From contig CP115858.1 of assembly GCA_027920525.1 (NCBI GenBank), forward strand, positions 4,712,001-4,776,000: a DNA stretch of 64,000 bases. Reading direction: 5' to 3'. The notes below the pieces were generated by a model, which searched no databases, was not told where the DNA came from, and was given only the letters and a program-made list of their open reading frames with translations. This DNA is from Chryseobacterium daecheongense (GTDB lineage Bacteria > Bacteroidota > Bacteroidia > Flavobacteriales > Weeksellaceae). Of the stretch, positions 62,175 to 64,000 are shown piece after piece (position 1 is the first letter of the stretch; each line of letters starts with the position of its first letter). Made by a program: the position numbers and the translations under genes.

Positions 62175-62603
62175 TTACACGTCTTTGATAAAATCTTCAT
62201 ATTCATAGTAGAACCTTTCAAAGCCATCCATTTTTTCGACAAAAAATTCAAATATTTCGCTCCACGTATTTTTATTGAAAATTGAAACATGATGCTTTTC
62301 AATCCAGATCTTACTGATAACTTTTCCGTTTTCCAGTGTAAAAAACTCATCTTTATTAAAATCTCCCACATAATCTTTTAGAATGTCCTCCAAAGACCAT
62401 ATCTTTTCATAATACGCATTTCTGAAAATCTCATCCTTCATTTCAATATCCAGGGATACTTCGGCTTTTTTATTATCCGCATGGAATTTGAAAGAAAAAT
62501 CTTTGATCTTGGTATCGTACAACATCCATTTTCTTGGAAAAGATTTCCCAAAGGCGGTCCAAAATTCTTTCTTTAGTTGCTGTGCTTCTTGTTTACTGAA
62601 CAT
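62175..62603 (-). CDS. DUF4268 domain protein
   Basis: 142-aa soluble protein matching DUF4268: KKEFWTAFGKSFPRKWMLYD, VSLDIEMKDEIFRNAYYEKI and WSEIFEFFVEKMDGFERFYY. The family sometimes forms the C-terminus of restriction or nuclease-like proteins, but stands alone here. Function unknown. No defence gene is next to it. Confidence 0.82.
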   Translation of the reverse strand: MFSKQEAQQLKKEFWTAFGKSFPRKWMLYDTKIKDFSFKFHADNKKAEVSLDIEMKDEIFRNAYYEKIWSLEDILKDYVGDFNKDEFFTLENGKVISKIWIEKHHVSIFNKNTWSEIFEFFVEKMDGFERFYYEYEDFIKDV

Positions 62604-62918
62604 ACCGCAAATTTAATGAATTATGAGGAAAAGGGAGGGGGGAGAGCGAAAAAGGCGAAAAAGCGGACTTACTTATTGGTAAAATTGTGAAAATCGCTTA
62701 ATCGATAAAAACGCCTTAAGGCTGGAGAAATATATAGTAAAGATTGAAATCTTAGAGTTTGATAAAAGAAAAAAAGAGCTATTTAAAAGCAATCTTGCAC
62801 CTCAGTGATTTTGCTATTTTCTATTCCAACAGCTTCACAATTAGATTATTTCACCATTCGGTAAATTAGCAATTTCGCAACTTCCCACATATGAAACTAT
62901 TTTCTTAAATTTGCTGTA
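62604..62918 (+). other. 315-bp gene-free stretch
   Basis: Holds a purine tract at 62625-62646 (GAGGAAAAGGGAGGGGGGAG and following) with continuing A/G-rich repeats GCGAAAAAG to about 62667, then AT-rich DNA with no ORF. The Rrf2 -7 box lies at its end (62906-62913). Confidence 0.55.
62906..62913 (+). promoter_or_regulatory. -7 box of Rrf2 gene
   Basis: TAAATTTG, exact consensus, ends 5 nt before the ATG, implying a leaderless or nearly leaderless transcript if used. Confidence 0.4.
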
Positions 62919-63326
62919 ATGCTGTCAAAAAAATCTCAATATGCTTTTAAGGCACTTTCATATCTTGTAGAAAAGAGAAATGAAGGGCCAACCCTTATTT
63001 CTGAAATTGCGGAACATAAGAAGATTCCGCTTAAATTTCTGGAAAATATTCTGCTTGAACTCAAGAAATCTGATATCCTTGATAGCAAGAAAGGCAAGGG
63101 TGGTGGATACTTCTTTAAAGAAAATCCTGCCGATGTAAAACTGGCGAAGATCATTCGCCTGGTTAATGGTCCTATTGCAATGCTTCCGTGTGTAAGTCTT
63201 AATTTTTATGAAAAATGTGACGATTGCAACGAAGATCATTGTGGTTTGCACGATGTCCTCATTGAGGTTCGGGATGCTTCACTTAAAATTTTAGAAGAAA
63301 AAACATTAATGGATCTGATCGACTGA
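62919..63326 (+). CDS. Rrf2 family transcriptional regulator
   Basis: 135-aa regulator with an N-terminal winged HTH (about 1-65; LSKKSQYAFKALSYLVE, then a recognition region LKFLENILLELKKSDILDSK and the GGG wing) and a C-terminal helix. Four cysteines, C91, C100, C103 and C108, in the region where IscR binds its Fe-S cluster suggest a metal or Fe-S sensor. It is followed by a small ORF and a TauE/SafE sulfite exporter, so I infer a sulfur-assimilation regulator comparable in role to CymR. Confidence 0.92.
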   Translation: MLSKKSQYAFKALSYLVEKRNEGPTLISEIAEHKKIPLKFLENILLELKKSDILDSKKGKGGGYFFKENPADVKLAKIIRLVNGPIAMLPCVSLNFYEKCDDCNEDHCGLHDVLIEVRDASLKILEEKTLMDLID

Positions 63327-63347
63327 TCGGGTCCTTTTTTTGAATTG

Positions 63348-63379
63348 TTAGTCTACTTTTTTGGTAGGATAATTATTTT
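63348..63379 (+). promoter_or_regulatory. Putative Rrf2-type operator, copy B
   Basis: TTAGTCTACT-N6-GTAGGATAAT-TATTTT, 22 nt after the Rrf2 stop. It contains the TTG of a promoter (TTG 63361-63363, 20 nt, GATATTTG 63384-63391), so a bound protein would block transcription. Matches copy A (54213-54244) at 28 of 32 positions. Confidence 0.6.
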
Positions 63380-63395
63380 GTTTGATATTTGCAGG

Positions 63396-63530
63396 ATGCC
63401 AAATGAACAAACTATGATTTCAAAAAATGTTGCAGATACACTAATGTGGCTTTTGCAGAAGGAATGCAGAGGCCAGCTTATCAAAAATATGTTCTTACCT
63501 GAAAGTGTTGTTAAACTAATACTTGTATAG
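63396..63530 (+). CDS. Small ORF (44 aa) before TauE/SafE
   Basis: Starts ATG 63396, 4 nt after the -7 box; ATG 63414 is the alternative with a normal leader. Encodes MPNEQTMISKNVADTLMWLL and a basic part with one cysteine (QKECRGQLIKNMF), amphipathic, no signal peptide. The stop is one base before the exporter ATG (TAGAATG), which implies translational coupling. It may be a real small protein or a regulatory leader ORF; I do not recognise it. Confidence 0.45.
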   Translation: MPNEQTMISKNVADTLMWLLQKECRGQLIKNMFLPESVVKLILV

Positions 63531-63531
63531 A

Positions 63532-64000
63532 ATGGTCATCTCAAGAAAAATGCAGGTAAGGTTGAATGTATTACTGGTAACGGTTGCTATATTGGTTATT
63601 GTTGTTTTTTCCATGTACAGCCTGGGGTATCTTGATGAACTGACCCATATCCTCGCAAAAGACAATTATATATTTTATTGGATGTTGCTGGTGGGGGTTT
63701 TTGCAGAAATTGTTGCCGGATCAATGGGAATGGGTTATGGTGTGATTTGTACAACAACACTGCTTTTTCTTAATATTCCGCCCCATATTGTAAGTGCAAG
63801 TATTCATTCTGCTGAAAGCTTTACAACTGCTGCGGGAAGCATCAGTCATATCAAATTGAAGAATGTAAGCAAGACCTTGGTTAGAAAACTAGCTATTCCG
63901 GCGATTATAGGAGCCATCATCGGTGCATTATCCCTTACGTATCTTGGAGAATACTACTCTAAAATTACCAAAACCATTATTGCATTTTATACTTTATATC
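63532..64000 (+). CDS. Sulfite exporter TauE/SafE family protein (3' truncated by window)
   Basis: The frame is open to the right edge; 156 residues are visible. A first TM helix (about 13-30) precedes the family opening YWMLLVGVFAEIVAGSMGMG near 50-70, then NIPPHIVSASIHSAESFTTA near 85-104 and IKLKNVSKTLVRKLAIPAII. With the Rrf2 gene and the operator-like site upstream it likely exports sulfite or a related anion during sulfate assimilation. The genes that follow (expected cysteine or sulfate genes) are outside the window. Confidence 0.88.
   Translation, partial: MVISRKMQVRLNVLLVTVAILVIVVFSMYSLGYLDELTHILAKDNYIFYWMLLVGVFAEIVAGSMGMGYGVICTTTLLFLNIPPHIVSASIHSAESFTTAAGSISHIKLKNVSKTLVRKLAIPAIIGAIIGALSLTYLGEYYSKITKTIIAFYTLY

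Noticed and set aside
62175..62603. DUF4268 protein as part of a defence island
   Set aside because: No restriction, toxin or phage gene is next to it.
1..64000. tRNA, rRNA or named riboswitch
   Set aside because: No cloverleaf, rRNA or recognisable riboswitch consensus was seen by eye on either strand; tRNAscan-SE and Infernal/Rfam would be decisive.

Overview
The window is one AT-rich chromosomal segment of a Flavobacteriia bacterium, most likely Chryseobacterium or a close Weeksellaceae relative. The evidence is: gldF-gldG gliding genes; five secreted proteins with type 9 secretion (T9SS) sorting domains (one type B, four type A); a periplasmic glycosylasparaginase of the Elizabethkingia/Chryseobacterium kind; Bacteroidetes -7 boxes (TAnnTTTG) in front of many genes; and an almost complete lack of Shine-Dalgarno sequences. 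I see no rRNA, tRNA, CRISPR array, prophage or complete insertion sequence. Most of it is ordinary core genome with a few accessory patches. I can name a genus-level neighbourhood but not a species.

Layout. 1-7.3 kb: end of a large T9SS type B protein, rsmA, then a rightward cluster ftsX, DUF3098, uppP, truB, a secreted beta-rich protein and rluF, tightly packed at its end. 7.3-13.4 kb: a four-repeat helix-hairpin-helix protein, an NlpE-like lipoprotein, MerR and AraC regulators, ccoG and an SMP-30 lipoprotein. 13.8-29.3 kb: three large T9SS hydrolases (a reprolysin-like protease, an M36 fungalysin, a purple-acid-phosphatase-like enzyme) among a DEAD helicase, rpsA, a drug/metabolite transporter, an alpha/beta hydrolase, an SRPBCC protein and rplS. 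29.3-36.4 kb: DoxX, unknown proteins, and the two CoA-transferase subunits separated by an inverted ABC exporter. 36.5-44.4 kb: GH20 hexosaminidase, glycosylasparaginase, CutC and GH2 beta-mannosidase, together able to attack the N-glycan core. 44.5-58.7 kb: two transporters, priA, a PBP4-type peptidase, an M1 aminopeptidase (T9SS), a dihydrofolate-reductase-like protein, a cupin/JmjC oxygenase, kbl, hemJ, gldF and gldG. 58.8-64 kb: small unknown proteins, an SDR/Crp pair, a nuclease, and an Rrf2 regulator followed by a small ORF and the start of a TauE/SafE sulfite exporter cut by the window edge.

Regulation. Three signals stand out. (1) A 32-bp element, identical at 28 of 32 positions, lies before the Rrf2-linked TauE gene (63348-63379) and before the cupin/JmjC gene 9 kb away (54213-54244); I infer an Rrf2 operator. 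(2) A Crp-like dyad TTTGCC-N4-GGCAAA lies before the Crp-family gene, and a one-mismatch copy lies before the SDR gene just downstream. (3) rpsA, and less clearly rplS, have transcript leaders with inverted repeats that could be autoregulatory. Most convergent gene pairs are closed by strong, often two-way hairpin terminators.

The most system-like locus is the N-glycan set (36.5-44.4 kb). The most novel-looking regulatory signal is the shared Rrf2-type element, which links an uncharacterised 2-oxoglutarate-type oxygenase to sulfur metabolism.
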